Shown here: positions 14,597 through 23,859 of the stretch, in pieces
Numbering within the stretch: position 1 is the stretch's first letter
Layout: the number at the start of each line of letters is the position of its first letter
Position numbers and translations under genes: made by a program
Assembly (NCBI RefSeq): GCF_001074825.1
Contig: NZ_JUPG01000066.1
Span: 1 to 38,445, forward strand
Reading direction: 5' to 3'
Origin: Streptococcus pseudopneumoniae
GTDB taxonomy: Bacteria > Bacillota > Bacilli > Lactobacillales > Streptococcaceae
DNA length: 38,445 nt
Notes under the pieces: generated by a model
Databases searched by the model: none
Seen by the model: only the letters and a program-made list of their open reading frames with translations
What the model was told of the DNA's origin: nothing

Positions 14597-15832
14597 CTAG
14601 CGACGTGATGAACGCTGATTTGTTTGATTTCGATTGCTCTCTTCCTCCAGTTTTTTCTTCTCTTCTTCCAATTTTTTCTGCTGTTCTTCTAGCCTTTTCT
14701 TCTCTTCCTCTTTCTGTTTCTTCTCAGCTTCAATTGCCTCTTGTTTAGCTTTTTCCTCAGCCTCCATAATTAATTTATCCGCCACAGTGTAGCTGTAGAT
14801 TCCAGCTTCCATGTCAATCACACTCGGTTCTGACAATTGAGGCTTAATCTTACTGTAGTATGGCAGTTTCTTACTCATTTCAGACAGGGGAACCAAGACT
14901 TCGTCTGTATCATACATGGTCAATCGAATTAAATCGGAAGTCACCTTGCTTGGAGCTAATTCCACCTTTTGGATAGCAGTCTTGAGTTCTGGACTAATTT
15001 GAGAAAGTTCTGAGACAAAAGTCTTGATTTGCTCACTGTCATTAAAGAAAACAGATAAATAGGTTTCTGGTAGACTCACCAAGCTCACAGCACTGGTCTC
15101 AAGCTGACCACTGGAAAGAATAGGATAATGACTTTCTCCAGAAACATAGTAGGCCACAATATCATATTCCTTGACCTTGATAGTAAATTTAGTTGGAAAT
15201 TGATAGACAAGCTGAGCTGATTCAACCCAATAATTAGACTTAATCTGCTCTTCATATTTTGCCTTATCTAGCAGAAGGTTAATCGTATAATCCGAATCCT
15301 GAATGCCTGAAGCCTGTCGAATATCATCATCCGTAGTTTGCACCGTTCCCTCAACACGAATATCCTTCATGGTCGCATAAGGACTGAGTAAGTAGGCAGA
15401 GACAATCAATAAAAGCAGACTTGGAAATAAAATCGTTAGAGATCGCAAGATATGGATGACAGGAATTTTCGGTTTAGCCGATTTCTTCTTTACAGGCTTT
15501 TTCTCTCTTTTTTTATCCTGTTCCTCGTCCTCTTTAGACGTTGATTCTTCTTTCCCTTCTTCCTCTTTGTCACCCTCTGAGGATGCTACTTTTTCCTCAG
15601 ACTCTTCCTTAGCTGATTCTTCATCTTCCTGGTCTATTTCACTCTCCTGGTCCTCTGATTTCTCAGATTCTTCTCCCATTCGAGCTTGTCTTTCCTTTTC
15701 CTTCTCCTCAGCTAGGGCCGCCTCTTCTTCAGCCTTCTTTTTTAGATATTCTTGGTTTCGTTTCTGCCATTCTGATAACTCTTTCAATTCTTCGAGGATT
15801 TCTTTGCCCTCATTTTTCTTATCTTTTGACAT
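14597..15832 (-). CDS. divIB: Cell division protein DivIB (FtsQ-type)
   Basis: A 411-aa bitopic division protein that acts at the septum with DivIC and FtsL. Residues 1-125 form a long, very charged cytoplasmic domain rich in Glu, Lys and Ser. One membrane segment follows at about 128-150 (RSLTILFPSLLLLIVSAYLL), then the extracellular POTRA domain opening with MKDIRVEGTVQTTDDDI, a beta domain, and a C-terminal charged coiled-coil tail (repeated KKLEEEKKKLEEE-like runs) from about 355. It lies 9 bp after murG in a murD-murG-divIB unit. The order fits the streptococcal division cluster. The low-complexity ends probably vary between strains. Confidence 0.92.
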   Translation of the reverse strand: MSKDKKNEGKEILEELKELSEWQKRNQEYLKKKAEEEAALAEEKEKERQARMGEESEKSEDQESEIDQEDEESAKEESEEKVASSEGDKEEEGKEESTSKEDEEQDKKREKKPVKKKSAKPKIPVIHILRSLTILFPSLLLLIVSAYLLSPYATMKDIRVEGTVQTTDDDIRQASGIQDSDYTINLLLDKAKYEEQIKSNYWVESAQLVYQFPTKFTIKVKEYDIVAYYVSGESHYPILSSGQLETSAVSLVSLPETYLSVFFNDSEQIKTFVSELSQISPELKTAIQKVELAPSKVTSDLIRLTMYDTDEVLVPLSEMSKKLPYYSKIKPQLSEPSVIDMEAGIYSYTVADKLIMEAEEKAKQEAIEAEKKQKEEEKKRLEEQQKKLEEEKKKLEEESNRNQTNQRSSRR

Positions 15833-15841
15833 TTACTTTCC

Positions 15842-16900
15842 TTATGATAAATCTTTTTTCAATAATTGATAAAAATCTGCTAGAGATTTCAATTCCTTGG
15901 AAGCCTTCATCTTAGCTTGGTAGTCTTCCTTGTGGCTTAGTAAGTGAGACAGCTTCTCTTCCAAACTATCCAAGGTCAAATCGCTTTCTTGAAGCTCTTC
16001 TGCATAGCCTTTCTTAACAAAGTAAGCTGCGTTCTCAATCTGGTCTCCACGACTAGCTTCACGACCAAGTGGCACAATGACATGTAATTTTGCCATGGCC
16101 AAGAGCTCAAAAATCGTATTGGCACCACCTCGTGTCACAACAATATCAGCCAATTCCATCAAGGGTTGATAGAGATTGGTCACATAGTCAACACGAAAAA
16201 GATTTTGGCTCAACTCGTTCAGACTAGAATCTCCAGTTAGATTGATAATATTGTAGCGCTCTGTCAGCTCTTTCTTATGGTCTGTCACCAATTGGTTAAA
16301 GACACGAGCTCCTGCTGAACCGCCGACAAACAGCACTGTTGGCAATTGGGGATTAAAGTGGGTTTGAATATCCACCAATTCATCGGGTTCTGGATTTTTT
16401 TGATCTGAAACCTTGGTCACTGCTCCCACATGCTCAACCTTAACCAAACTTGAAGCTTGCTCAAAGGTTGAATACATCTTCGTCGCAAATTTATAGGCGA
16501 TTTTATTGGCCAATCCCATAGATAGGTCAGATTCGTGAATAAAGACAGGCACTCCTGACACACGAGCAGCGATAACAGGTGGCACAGAGACAAAGCCTCC
16601 CTTTGAAAAAAGGGCCTGTGGACGAAGTCGCAACATGATAAAGAGCGATTGGACAATTCCCCAGCCAACTTTGAAAATATCCAGCATATTTTGCCATGAG
16701 AAATAACGACGCAATTTCCCAGTAGCGATAGAATGGAAGGTGACATCTAGACCCGACTTGAGAATTTCTTGGTGTTCGATACCACGCTTGTCCCCAATAT
16801 AGTGGACTTCCCAGCCATCTTCGATGAACTTGGGCATTAACAAAAGATTGAGGGTCACGTGTCCAACCGTCCCCCCACCTGTAAAGACAATTTTTTTCAT
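15842..16900 (-). CDS. murG: MurG, lipid II-forming GlcNAc transferase
   Basis: A 352-aa peripheral membrane GT-B glycosyltransferase that adds GlcNAc from UDP-GlcNAc to lipid I, giving lipid II. The N-terminal glycine loop GGGTVGH is at 8-14, the second glycine-rich loop GGSAGA lies near 193-198, and the nucleotide-sugar region [11 protein letters not shown] near 256-266. The length equals the streptococcal enzyme. Its ATG lies one base after the murD stop, so the pair is tightly coupled. Confidence 0.96.
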   Translation of the reverse strand: MKKIVFTGGGTVGHVTLNLLLMPKFIEDGWEVHYIGDKRGIEHQEILKSGLDVTFHSIATGKLRRYFSWQNMLDIFKVGWGIVQSLFIMLRLRPQALFSKGGFVSVPPVIAARVSGVPVFIHESDLSMGLANKIAYKFATKMYSTFEQASSLVKVEHVGAVTKVSDQKNPEPDELVDIQTHFNPQLPTVLFVGGSAGARVFNQLVTDHKKELTERYNIINLTGDSSLNELSQNLFRVDYVTNLYQPLMELADIVVTRGGANTIFELLAMAKLHVIVPLGREASRGDQIENAAYFVKKGYAEELQESDLTLDSLEEKLSHLLSHKEDYQAKMKASKELKSLADFYQLLKKDLS

Positions 16901-16901
16901 A

Positions 16902-18254
16902 TTATTCCTTTAACTCCGCTACCGTGTCGATAAAGAGGTCGCCACGTACTTCAAAGTTAGCATACATATCCCAGCTGGCATTGGCGGGACTGAGAAGGAC
17001 TACGTCTCCTTGAGTCGCAAGCTCATAGGCCTTGCGGGTCGCATCTGCAATATCAGTCGCATCCACATAAGTCACACCAGCCTTATCTGCTGCTCGTTTG
17101 ACACGTTCTGCAGACTGACCCAGGATGACCATCTTCTTGAGTCCAGTAATATCTGGAACCAATTCGTCAAACTCATTACCACGGTCCAAACCGCCTGCAA
17201 TCAAAATAACCTTGCTGTTATCAAATCCTGACAAGGCTTTTTGAGTAGCCAAGATATTGGTTGATTTACTGTCGTTATAGAATTTGATACCCTTGATTTC
17301 ATCCACAAATTGAAGACGGTGTTTGACACCACCAAAGGCTGAAAGAGTTTCTTTGATGGTTTGGTTATCTACACCACGAAGCTTGGCTACAGCAATAGTC
17401 GCAAGGGCATTTTCTACATTGTGGCTACCTGGAACTCCGATTTCATTCGCTGCCATGACCACTTCCCCACGGAAGTAAAGTTTACCATCTTCTAGATAAG
17501 CTCCATCAACCTTTTCCTGTGTTGAAAATAGTACAACAGTGGCTTGTGTTTTAGTAGCCAATTCTTTTGCCAAGTCTTGGTTAAAGTTCAAGACCAGGAA
17601 ATCAGCTGCTGTCATCTTGTTCTGAATATTCCACTTGGCTGCTACATATTCCTCAAAAGAACCATGGTAATCAATATGAGTTGGCATGAGGTTGGTAATA
17701 ACCGCAATCTCTGGATGAAATTCTTGAATGCCCATTAGCTGGAAAGAAGAAAGTTCCATGACCAGCGTATCCGCATCTGACGCAGTTTGAGCCACTTGGC
17801 TGGCAGGATAGCCGATATTTCCTGATAAGAGACCATGTTGACCAGCAGCAGTCAAAACCTCTCCAATCATAGTCGTTGTGGTTGTTTTTCCATTTGAACC
17901 CGTGATACCGATAATTGGCGCTTCTGAAATCAAGTAAGCCAATTCCACCTCAGTCAAAACAGGGATACCTTTGGCCAAAGCCTTTTCAATCATAGGATTG
18001 CTGTAAGGAATACCTGGATTTTTTACCACGAGGGCAAACTCTTCATCCAAAAGTTCCAAAGGATGCCCACCTGTGATAACCTTGATTCCTTCTTCCAGCA
18101 AACTTTGCGCAGCTGGATTGTCTTCGAATGGTTTCCCGTCATTTACTGTCACAATAGCACCTAGCTTGTCCAACAAACGAGCTGCAGATTCACCAGACTT
18201 GGCCAAACCTAAAACAAGGACTTTCTTATTTTTAAATTGATCTATTACTTTCAT
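16902..18254 (-). CDS. murD: MurD, UDP-MurNAc-L-Ala:D-Glu ligase
   Basis: A 450-aa cytosolic Mur ligase that adds D-glutamate to UDP-MurNAc-L-alanine with ATP. The ATP-binding loop [10 protein letters not shown] is at 116-125; later motifs include the middle-domain [10 protein letters not shown] and the C-terminal DSKSTN. It is the first gene of murD-murG-divIB. A minus-strand extended -10 (TGG-TAAAAT, 18287-18282) lies about 28 nt upstream, and the terminator at 18345-18370 separates the unit from the DUF3165 gene before it. Confidence 0.96.
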   Translation of the reverse strand: MKVIDQFKNKKVLVLGLAKSGESAARLLDKLGAIVTVNDGKPFEDNPAAQSLLEEGIKVITGGHPLELLDEEFALVVKNPGIPYSNPMIEKALAKGIPVLTEVELAYLISEAPIIGITGSNGKTTTTTMIGEVLTAAGQHGLLSGNIGYPASQVAQTASDADTLVMELSSFQLMGIQEFHPEIAVITNLMPTHIDYHGSFEEYVAAKWNIQNKMTAADFLVLNFNQDLAKELATKTQATVVLFSTQEKVDGAYLEDGKLYFRGEVVMAANEIGVPGSHNVENALATIAVAKLRGVDNQTIKETLSAFGGVKHRLQFVDEIKGIKFYNDSKSTNILATQKALSGFDNSKVILIAGGLDRGNEFDELVPDITGLKKMVILGQSAERVKRAADKAGVTYVDATDIADATRKAYELATQGDVVLLSPANASWDMYANFEVRGDLFIDTVAELKE

Positions 18255-18344
18255 GTCTCGAACTCCATTTCTACTCCTACTATTTTACCATTTTTATGGA
18301 AATAATTCTAAATGAAAATGCTCAGATTCAGCATTCTAACAAGC

Positions 18345-18370
18345 AAAAAGAGAGCCGAAACTCTCTTTTT
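18345..18370 (-). terminator. Terminator of typA-DUF3165
   Basis: Perfect 10-bp arms AAAAAGAGAG (18345-18354) and CTCTCTTTTT (18361-18370) with a 6-nt loop. It overlaps the stop codon of the DUF3165 gene and ends in a T-run on the minus strand. Confidence 0.85.
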
Positions 18371-18623
18371 ATCTTCTTTTACTTTTATGGACCGACATAA
18401 GGGTAATATCTCGTAAGCTAAAGTATGCTAAGGTCAGCATGGCGACTGCGATAAAGAATTCTGTCGGTAGCTGAAAGATTTGCAGAACTGACAACATGAG
18501 CAAAATCAAGAGTGCTACGAAAGCAAAGACGACAAGGACGATGTTAACTGTCCCTTTAATGCTTTCTGGTGTCGCAAATACATAGAGTAGTAATAAGAGG
18601 ATTCCTATGATTAAATAAACCAT
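18369..18623 (-). CDS. DUF3165-type small membrane protein
   Basis: An 84-aa protein with three hydrophobic segments (about 2-17, 23-48 and 52-70) and a basic end (HKSKRR). Small membrane proteins of this kind, which I associate with DUF3165, sit directly downstream of typA in streptococci. The function is unknown. It begins 19 bp after the typA stop codon with an AGAAAGAG ribosome site and ends inside the shared terminator, so it is co-transcribed with typA. Confidence 0.8.
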   Translation of the reverse strand: MVYLIIGILLLLLYVFATPESIKGTVNIVLVVFAFVALLILLMLSVLQIFQLPTEFFIAVAMLTLAYFSLRDITLMSVHKSKRR

Positions 18624-18642
18624 CTTTATCTCTTTCTAGCTC

Positions 18643-20484
18643 TTATTCAGCTGATTTTTTCTTCTTGTTAGCTTTCTCACGCTCTGCCTTGTTAAGGATT
18701 TGTTTACGCAAACGGATAGACTCAGGCGTTACTTCCATGTACTCGTCGTCGTTCAAGAACTCAAGAGACTCTTCAAGTGTCAAGATACGAGGTGTCTTGA
18801 TAACAGCTGTTTGGTCCTTAGTAGCTGAACGAACGTTAGTCATTTGTTTAGCCTTAGTGATGTTAACTGTCAAGTCATTTTCACGAGAGTTTTCACCGAT
18901 AATCATTCCTTCGTAAACCTCAGTACCTGGGTTAACAAAGATTGTACCACGTTCTTCGATAGACATGATTGAGTAAGTTGTAGCCTTACCAGCATCGATA
19001 GACACAAGGGCACCACGGTGACGTCCACCAATTTCACCTGGAATCAATGGCAAGTATTGGTCAAAGGTATGGTTCATGATACCGTAACCACGAGTCATCG
19101 ACAAGAACTCAGTTGAGTATCCAATCAAACCACGCGCTGGAACAAGGAAGACCAAACGAGTTTGACCATTACCAGTTGAAATCATATCCAACATTTCACC
19201 CTTACGTTCAGAAAGGCTTTGGATAACTGAACCTTGGTATTCTTCTGGAGTGTCGATTTGAACACGTTCAAATGGTTCACATTTAACACCGTCGATTTCT
19301 TTTACAATAACTTCTGGACGAGATACTTGAAGTTCATAACCCTCACGACGCATTGTTTCGATAAGGATTGACAAGTGCAATTCTCCACGACCTGAAACTG
19401 TCCATTTATCTGGTGAATCAGTTGGGTCAACACGAAGGGAAACGTCTGTTTGCAATTCTGCCTGCAAACGTTCTTCTACCTTACGAGAAGTTACCCATTT
19501 ACCTTCTTTACCAGCAAATGGTGAGTTGTTAACCAAGAAAGTCATTTGAAGAGTTGGCTCATCGATGTGTAGGATTGGAAGAGCTTCAATTGCGTCTGTC
19601 GGAGTAATAGTTTCACCGACAAAGATGTCTTCCATACCTGAAACGGCAATTAAGTCACCCGCTTTAGCTTCCTGGATTTCACGACGTTCCAAACCAAAGA
19701 AACCGAAGAGTTTTGTAACACGGAAGTTTTTAGTTGTGCCGTCAAGTTTAGAAAGGGTAACTTGGTCCCCTACCTTAACAGTACCACGGAAGACACGACC
19801 AATACCGATACGACCAACGAAGTCGTTGTAGTCCAAAAGTGACACTTGGAACTGCAAAGGCTCATCTGAGTTATCTACTGGAGCTGGGATATGGTCGATA
19901 ATTGTGTCAAAGATTGGTGCCATCGTAGCTTCTTGATCAGCTGGATCATCTGACAATGAAGAAGTTCCGTTGATCGCTGAAGCATACACCACTGGGAAGT
20001 CAAGCTGGTCGTCATCTGCACCAAGCTCAATGAAAAGTTCCAAGACTTCGTCCACTACTTCTGCTGGACGAGCTGATGGTTTATCGATTTTATTGACAAC
20101 CACGATTGGGACAAGGTCTTGTTCCAAAGCTTTTTTCAATACGAAACGAGTCTGTGGCATTGTTCCTTCGTAGGCATCTACGACCAAGACAACACCGTCA
20201 ACCATTTTCATGATACGCTCAACTTCTCCACCGAAGTCCGCGTGTCCTGGTGTGTCCATGATGTTGATACGAGTTCCGTTGTAGGCAACAGCTGTATTTT
20301 TAGCAAGGATGGTAATTCCACGCTCTTTCTCGATATCGTTTGAGTCCATAGCACGCTCAGCCAATTCAGTACGTGCATCAAGCGTTTCTGATTGTTTCAA
20401 TAATTCGTCAACGAGGGTTGTTTTACCGTGGTCAACGTGGGCGATAATCGCAATGTTACGGATATCTTCTCTTAATTTTGTCAT
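18643..20484 (-). CDS. typA: Ribosome-associated GTPase TypA/BipA
   Basis: A 613-aa translational GTPase of the EF-G family that binds ribosomes and helps 50S assembly and stress or cold adaptation. Motifs are G1 AHVDHGKTT (15-23), G3 [14 protein letters not shown] and G4 NKID, followed by EF-G-like domains and the TypA C-terminal region. I choose the start at 20484 (MTKLRED), preceded by GAGGAAATC and giving the usual family length, over an upstream in-frame start at 20505. A minus-strand extended -10 TGG-TATAAT at 20532-20527 is the likely promoter. The DUF3165 gene follows. Confidence 0.96.
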   Translation of the reverse strand: MTKLREDIRNIAIIAHVDHGKTTLVDELLKQSETLDARTELAERAMDSNDIEKERGITILAKNTAVAYNGTRINIMDTPGHADFGGEVERIMKMVDGVVLVVDAYEGTMPQTRFVLKKALEQDLVPIVVVNKIDKPSARPAEVVDEVLELFIELGADDDQLDFPVVYASAINGTSSLSDDPADQEATMAPIFDTIIDHIPAPVDNSDEPLQFQVSLLDYNDFVGRIGIGRVFRGTVKVGDQVTLSKLDGTTKNFRVTKLFGFFGLERREIQEAKAGDLIAVSGMEDIFVGETITPTDAIEALPILHIDEPTLQMTFLVNNSPFAGKEGKWVTSRKVEERLQAELQTDVSLRVDPTDSPDKWTVSGRGELHLSILIETMRREGYELQVSRPEVIVKEIDGVKCEPFERVQIDTPEEYQGSVIQSLSERKGEMLDMISTGNGQTRLVFLVPARGLIGYSTEFLSMTRGYGIMNHTFDQYLPLIPGEIGGRHRGALVSIDAGKATTYSIMSIEERGTIFVNPGTEVYEGMIIGENSRENDLTVNITKAKQMTNVRSATKDQTAVIKTPRILTLEESLEFLNDDEYMEVTPESIRLRKQILNKAEREKANKKKKSAE

Positions 20485-20619
20485 GATTTCCTCTATAGTA
20501 TTCAAAATTTATTTTCTAACTGAACGATTATACCATATTTTCAAGTAAATAACATAACTCAAGCAAGTGTAAATGTTTTCACTCTTCTTTTCTTTTCACG
20601 TCAAGCCTTTTCAAAGTAA

Positions 20620-20645
20620 GAGACTTATGATAAGATAGGCACAGT
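20620..20645 (+). promoter_or_regulatory. Predicted start-proximal promoter of the pseudouridine synthase gene
   Basis: An extended -10 (TGA-TAAGAT) ends 9 nt before the ATG at 20646, with a partial -35 (TTTTCA, 4 of 6) 17 nt further upstream. There is no good Shine-Dalgarno before the ATG. If this is the promoter, the 5' leader is only 0-3 nt. Confidence 0.45.
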
Positions 20646-21371
20646 ATGCGTTTAGATAATTTATTAGCCCAAGAAAAAATCAGCCGAAATACCATGAAAC
20701 AAGCCTTACTCAAAGGGAAAATTCTAGTCGATGGTCGCCCAGCCCACTCCCTAGCCCAAAATATCGATACAGGACTGCAGGAACTCCTCTTTCAGGGCCA
20801 AATCAGTCAAGGCTATGAGCACACCTATCTTATGCTTCATAAGCCTGCTGGTGTCGTTACAGCCAACAAAGACAAGAAACTTCCAACCGTCATGGACCTC
20901 CTTCCGCCTGACATCCAGTCTGACAAGCTCTATGCTGTCGGCCGACTGGACCGAGATACGACGGGTCTCCTCCTCTTGACCGATAACGGTCCCTTGAGCT
21001 TTCAGCTCCTCCATCCCCAATATCATGTCGATAAGACTTATCAAGTTGAGGTCAATGGACTTCTGACACCTGACCATATCCAAGCCTTTCAAAAAGGAAT
21101 TGTCTTTTTAGATGGTACTGTCTGTAAACCTGCAAGACTAGAGATTCTATCTGCAAGTCTTTCCCACAGCCAAGCTTCTATCACCATTTCAGAAGGAAAA
21201 TTTCATCAGGTCAAGAAAATGTTCCTCTCGGTTGGTGTCAAAGTAACCTCCCTCAAACGCACCCATTTTGGACCTTGGAGCTTGGATGACAATCTTCAAG
21301 AAGGAGACTATCGCCCCCTAAACTCCCAAGAATTAGCAAACATTCGTGACTTTCTCAGAAAAAGTGGTTAA
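20646..21371 (+). CDS. RsuA/RluB-family 16S-type pseudouridine synthase
   Basis: A 241-aa RNA-modifying enzyme with an N-terminal S4-like RNA-binding domain (about 1-45) and the RsuA-family catalytic domain. The catalytic Asp is D102 in GRLDRDTTGLLLLT; other conserved parts are LMLHKPAGV (62-70) and the KTYQVEV strand. The expected product is pseudouridine in 16S rRNA, as for RsuA, but the target base cannot be told from sequence. It is monocistronic on the plus strand, divergent from typA and convergent with the rhodanese-like gene, with which it shares a terminator. Confidence 0.92.
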   Translation: MRLDNLLAQEKISRNTMKQALLKGKILVDGRPAHSLAQNIDTGLQELLFQGQISQGYEHTYLMLHKPAGVVTANKDKKLPTVMDLLPPDIQSDKLYAVGRLDRDTTGLLLLTDNGPLSFQLLHPQYHVDKTYQVEVNGLLTPDHIQAFQKGIVFLDGTVCKPARLEILSASLSHSQASITISEGKFHQVKKMFLSVGVKVTSLKRTHFGPWSLDDNLQEGDYRPLNSQELANIRDFLRKSG

Positions 21372-21377
21372 AAAATG

Positions 21378-21405
21378 AGCTCGGAAACATCCAAGCTCGT
21401 TTTCT
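21378..21405. terminator. Bidirectional terminator between pseudouridine synthase and rhodanese-like genes
   Basis: Stem GAGCTCGGA (21378-21386) with TCCAAGCTC (21391-21399), 4-nt loop, then GTTTTC on the plus strand. On the minus strand it is followed by ATTTTTT. Confidence 0.8.
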
Positions 21406-21788
21406 TATTTCTCAACTTTGACTTTCCCTTTCCAAGAATCCAAACCATAAGAAAGGATATAAATCTCAGAAAAACCTTGTTTTTTCAAGTAAAGGGCCGC
21501 ATTTGTGACACGCTGCGCACGTTGGTTTTCGTAAAGAAGGACAGGTTTATCCTTACGAAGGGCTGCAAGACTAGTCTTCAACTGACTTGAAGGAATATTG
21601 CGTGCCCCAAGAATATGTTTTCTGTGGAATTCTGCTGGATCACGCAAATCAATCAATTGACCTGTACGAATCAAGGCTTCAAATTCCTCATTGTCCACAA
21701 TTTTAGCCGCACGGCGAATACGAAGATAGTTAAAGCCCATCCACGCCAACATTGCTAGTATAAGTGCCCACAAAATCCAAGTAACCAT
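21405..21788 (-). CDS. Membrane-anchored rhodanese-like protein without the catalytic Cys
   Basis: A 127-aa protein with an N-terminal membrane segment (about 3-20, WILWALILAMLAWMGFNYL), a basic stop (RIRRAAK) and a single rhodanese domain. The fold markers LIDLRDPAEFHRKHILGARN and the C-terminal SYGLDSWKG are present. Where active rhodaneses have Cys at the start of the active-site loop, this one has PVLLYENQRAQR with Glu 87, and no Cys occurs anywhere in the protein, so sulfur transfer is not expected. A binding or regulatory role is more likely. The stop codon of yqgQ overlaps its start by one base, so the two are coupled. Confidence 0.88.
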   Translation of the reverse strand: MVTWILWALILAMLAWMGFNYLRIRRAAKIVDNEEFEALIRTGQLIDLRDPAEFHRKHILGARNIPSSQLKTSLAALRKDKPVLLYENQRAQRVTNAALYLKKQGFSEIYILSYGLDSWKGKVKVEK

Positions 21789-22009
21789 TAGTTCTTTTCT
21801 CCATTTTTCTCAATATAATCCAATTCTACCTTGTGCTCTCTGCGAAGAACTGCTTCTGCCTCTAGATAGTCTAATTTATCCATCAACCCTGCATCGTAAA
21901 TCCGAGAGAGTTCCAACTTCATCAGTTCAATATCATATAAGCGTTTTCCCATGTAAACAATAATACCAAATCGTTTGAGGAATTGCTGCACATCATAGAA
22001 TGTTTTCAT
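21788..22009 (-). CDS. yqgQ: YqgQ family (DUF910) small protein
   Basis: A 73-aa protein (MKTFYDVQQFLKRFG...) of the YqgQ family, a helical domain of unknown function found in Firmicutes, often near glucokinase or rhodanese-like genes. I choose the ATG at 22009. In-frame upstream ATGs exist, but the nearest overlaps the -10 box of the predicted promoter, and there is no Shine-Dalgarno for any of them. The gene is divergent from the LysR regulator and is followed directly by the rhodanese-like gene. Confidence 0.85.
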   Translation of the reverse strand: MKTFYDVQQFLKRFGIIVYMGKRLYDIELMKLELSRIYDAGLMDKLDYLEAEAVLRREHKVELDYIEKNGEKN

Positions 22010-22016
22010 AAGACTC

Positions 22017-22045
22017 ATTCTAGCAAAATTTTGTGTTTTTTTCAA
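22017..22045 (-). promoter_or_regulatory. yqgQ promoter, implying a leaderless mRNA
   Basis: Minus-strand -35 TTGAAA (22045-22040), 17-nt spacer, extended -10 TGC-TAGAAT (22022-22017). Only 7 nt separate the -10 from the ATG at 22009, so transcription should begin at or next to the A of the start codon. Confidence 0.75.
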
Positions 22046-22084
22046 GAAGAGACCCACACAATGCTCCTGATTCTCCTATCTTCT

Positions 22085-22114
22085 TTGGCGATTCTGACGC
22101 AAGTGTGGTACAAT
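22085..22114 (+). promoter_or_regulatory. LysR-regulator promoter, implying a leaderless mRNA
   Basis: -35 TTGGCG (22085-22090), 18-nt spacer, extended -10 TGG-TACAAT (22109-22114). The ATG follows after 6 nt (AAAAAC), leaving no room for a ribosome binding site. Confidence 0.75.
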
Positions 22115-22120
22115 AAAAAC

Positions 22121-23029
22121 ATGAGAATTCAACAATTACATTATATTATCAAAATCGTCGAAACCGGCTCCATGAATGAGGCAGCCAAGCAACTCTTTAT
22201 CACCCAGCCGAGTCTTTCCAATGCTGTGAGAGATTTGGAAAATGAAATGGGCATTGAAATCTTTATCCGCAATCCCAAGGGAATCACCTTGACCCGTGAT
22301 GGCATGGAGTTTCTCTCTTATGCCCGTCAGGTTGTAGAGCAAACTCAGCTTCTGGAAGAACGCTATAAAAATCCTGTCGCCCACCGCGAACTCTTTAGTG
22401 TTTCATCTCAACACTATGCCTTTGTCGTCAATGCTTTTGTCTCTTTGCTCAAGAAAAGTGATATGGAAAAATACGAGCTCTTCCTTCGTGAAACGCGGAC
22501 TTGGGAGATTATCGACGACGTCAAGAACTTCCGTAGTGAGGTCGGTGTTCTCTTCTTAAACAGCTACAACCGTGATGTTTTAACGAAAATGTTGGATGAC
22601 AACCACCTGCTGGCTCACCATCTCTTCACAGCGCAACCGCATATCTTTGTCAGCAAGACCAATCCTCTGGCAAAAAAAGATAAGGTGAAACTATCTGATT
22701 TAGAAAACTTCCCTTATCTCAGCTATGACCAAGGGACTCACAACTCCTTCTACTTCTCAGAGGAAATCCTTTCCCAAGAACACCACAAGAAATCTATCGT
22801 AGTCAGCGACCGTGCCACCCTCTTTAATCTCCTGATTGGTTTGGATGGTTACACTATTGCGACAGGGATTTTGAACAGCAACCTCAACGGAGACAATATC
22901 GTTTCTATCCCACTGGATATTGATGACCCAATTGAGCTGGTCTATATTCAGCATGAAAAAACCAGCCTCTCTAAGATGGGCGAACGTTTTATCGACTATT
23001 TACTAGAAGAAGTCCAGTTTGATAGTTGA
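22121..23029 (+). CDS. LysR-family transcriptional regulator
   Basis: A 302-aa LysR-type regulator. Residues 1-60 are the winged helix-turn-helix (MRIQQLHYIIKIVETGSMNEA, then AAKQLFITQPSLSNAVRDLE), and the remainder is the two-lobed inducer-binding domain. I take the ATG at 22121: it gives the canonical LysR N-terminus, and the longer open frame upstream crosses the promoter. It resembles the streptococcal MtaR/CpsY branch (methionine or surface regulation), but I cannot confirm the subgroup. It is divergent from yqgQ-rhodanese, the usual arrangement for a LysR target, and convergent with the SDR gene. Confidence 0.9.
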   Translation: MRIQQLHYIIKIVETGSMNEAAKQLFITQPSLSNAVRDLENEMGIEIFIRNPKGITLTRDGMEFLSYARQVVEQTQLLEERYKNPVAHRELFSVSSQHYAFVVNAFVSLLKKSDMEKYELFLRETRTWEIIDDVKNFRSEVGVLFLNSYNRDVLTKMLDDNHLLAHHLFTAQPHIFVSKTNPLAKKDKVKLSDLENFPYLSYDQGTHNSFYFSEEILSQEHHKKSIVVSDRATLFNLLIGLDGYTIATGILNSNLNGDNIVSIPLDIDDPIELVYIQHEKTSLSKMGERFIDYLLEEVQFDS

Positions 23030-23037
23030 GAAATAAT

Positions 23038-23082
23038 AAGAACCAATATGTAGGGCCAGCAACAACCTACGCATTGGTTCTT
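23038..23082. terminator. Bidirectional terminator between LysR regulator and SDR genes
   Basis: Long hairpin with arms AAGAACCAATATGTAGG (23038-23054) and CCTACGCATTGGTTCTT (23066-23082), two mismatches, and T-rich flanks on both strands. Confidence 0.88.
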
Positions 23083-23083
23083 T

Positions 23084-23839
23084 TTATTTATAATTAAAAG
23101 TCTCCCCTGCCAACCTATCAGCTAACTTAGGAAAGAGGGTATAAAACTTATGGGCTAGGTTCAACAAAATCGGAAGATTGAGTTCCCGTTTGTTTTTTCC
23201 TATACACTTAACAATCTTTTTAGCCACTGCATCTGGTTCTAGCAGGAAGCGGTCAACCGACTTGAGATAGGTTCCATCTGGGTCAGCCTGGTCAAAAAAT
23301 CCTGTGCGGATTGGTCCTGGATTGACTGTTGTCACATAGACTCCATAGGGCATAAGTTCGAGGCGCAGAGCATTTGAAAAACCAATGGCCGCAAACTTGG
23401 TAGCAGAGTAGAGACTGGACTTGCCAGTAGCAATCAAACCTGCCATGCTGACGATATTGATGATATGGCCCTTTCGTCTTTCCTTCATAGGAGCAGCAAG
23501 GCGACGAGACAGATTCATCAGGGCAAAGGTATTGACCTCAAACATCTGATGAATATCTTGGGCAGAAATCTGGTCAAATTCTTCAAAAATCCCGTAACCA
23601 GCGTTATTAATCAAGACATCAATCTTACCATAACGGAAATAGAGGTCAGTTACCAGAGTTTCTAGGGCTGAATCATCGGTAATGTCGATTTCAATTAATT
23701 CTGCATGGGGATGATTTCCGTAGAGTTGAGCTAATTTTTCCTTATCTCGACCAAGCAAGATAAGCTGGTCTTCTGGTAAAAGTTTAACCATTTCTTGGGC
23801 TAGACCACCGCTAGCTCCGGTAATCAGAATCGTACGCAT
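23084..23839 (-). CDS. Short-chain dehydrogenase/reductase
   Basis: A 251-aa classical SDR, an NAD(P)-dependent oxidoreductase with unknown substrate. The cofactor loop is TGASGGLA at 7-14 (the last glycine of the usual TGxxxGxG is Ala), NNAG lies near 86-89, and the catalytic triad shows Ser in VSMAG and YSATK. It is the last gene of the miaA-hflX-(207 aa)-rnz-SDR unit, 20 bp after rnz. Nothing in the context gives a substrate. Confidence 0.9.
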   Translation of the reverse strand: MRTILITGASGGLAQEMVKLLPEDQLILLGRDKEKLAQLYGNHPHAELIEIDITDDSALETLVTDLYFRYGKIDVLINNAGYGIFEEFDQISAQDIHQMFEVNTFALMNLSRRLAAPMKERRKGHIINIVSMAGLIATGKSSLYSATKFAAIGFSNALRLELMPYGVYVTTVNPGPIRTGFFDQADPDGTYLKSVDRFLLEPDAVAKKIVKCIGKNKRELNLPILLNLAHKFYTLFPKLADRLAGETFNYK

Positions 23840-23859
23840 ACTTATCCTTTCTCAATCTT

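Noticed and set aside
15456..15869. 137-codon plus-strand frame opposite divIB
   Set aside because: A run of Ser/Phe that mirrors the Glu/Lys-rich tract of DivIB; a low-complexity shadow.
21983..22120. 46-residue N-terminal extension of the LysR regulator
   Set aside because: LysR proteins start at the helix-turn-helix (MRIQQLHYI), and the extension would include the promoter and part of the divergent gene.
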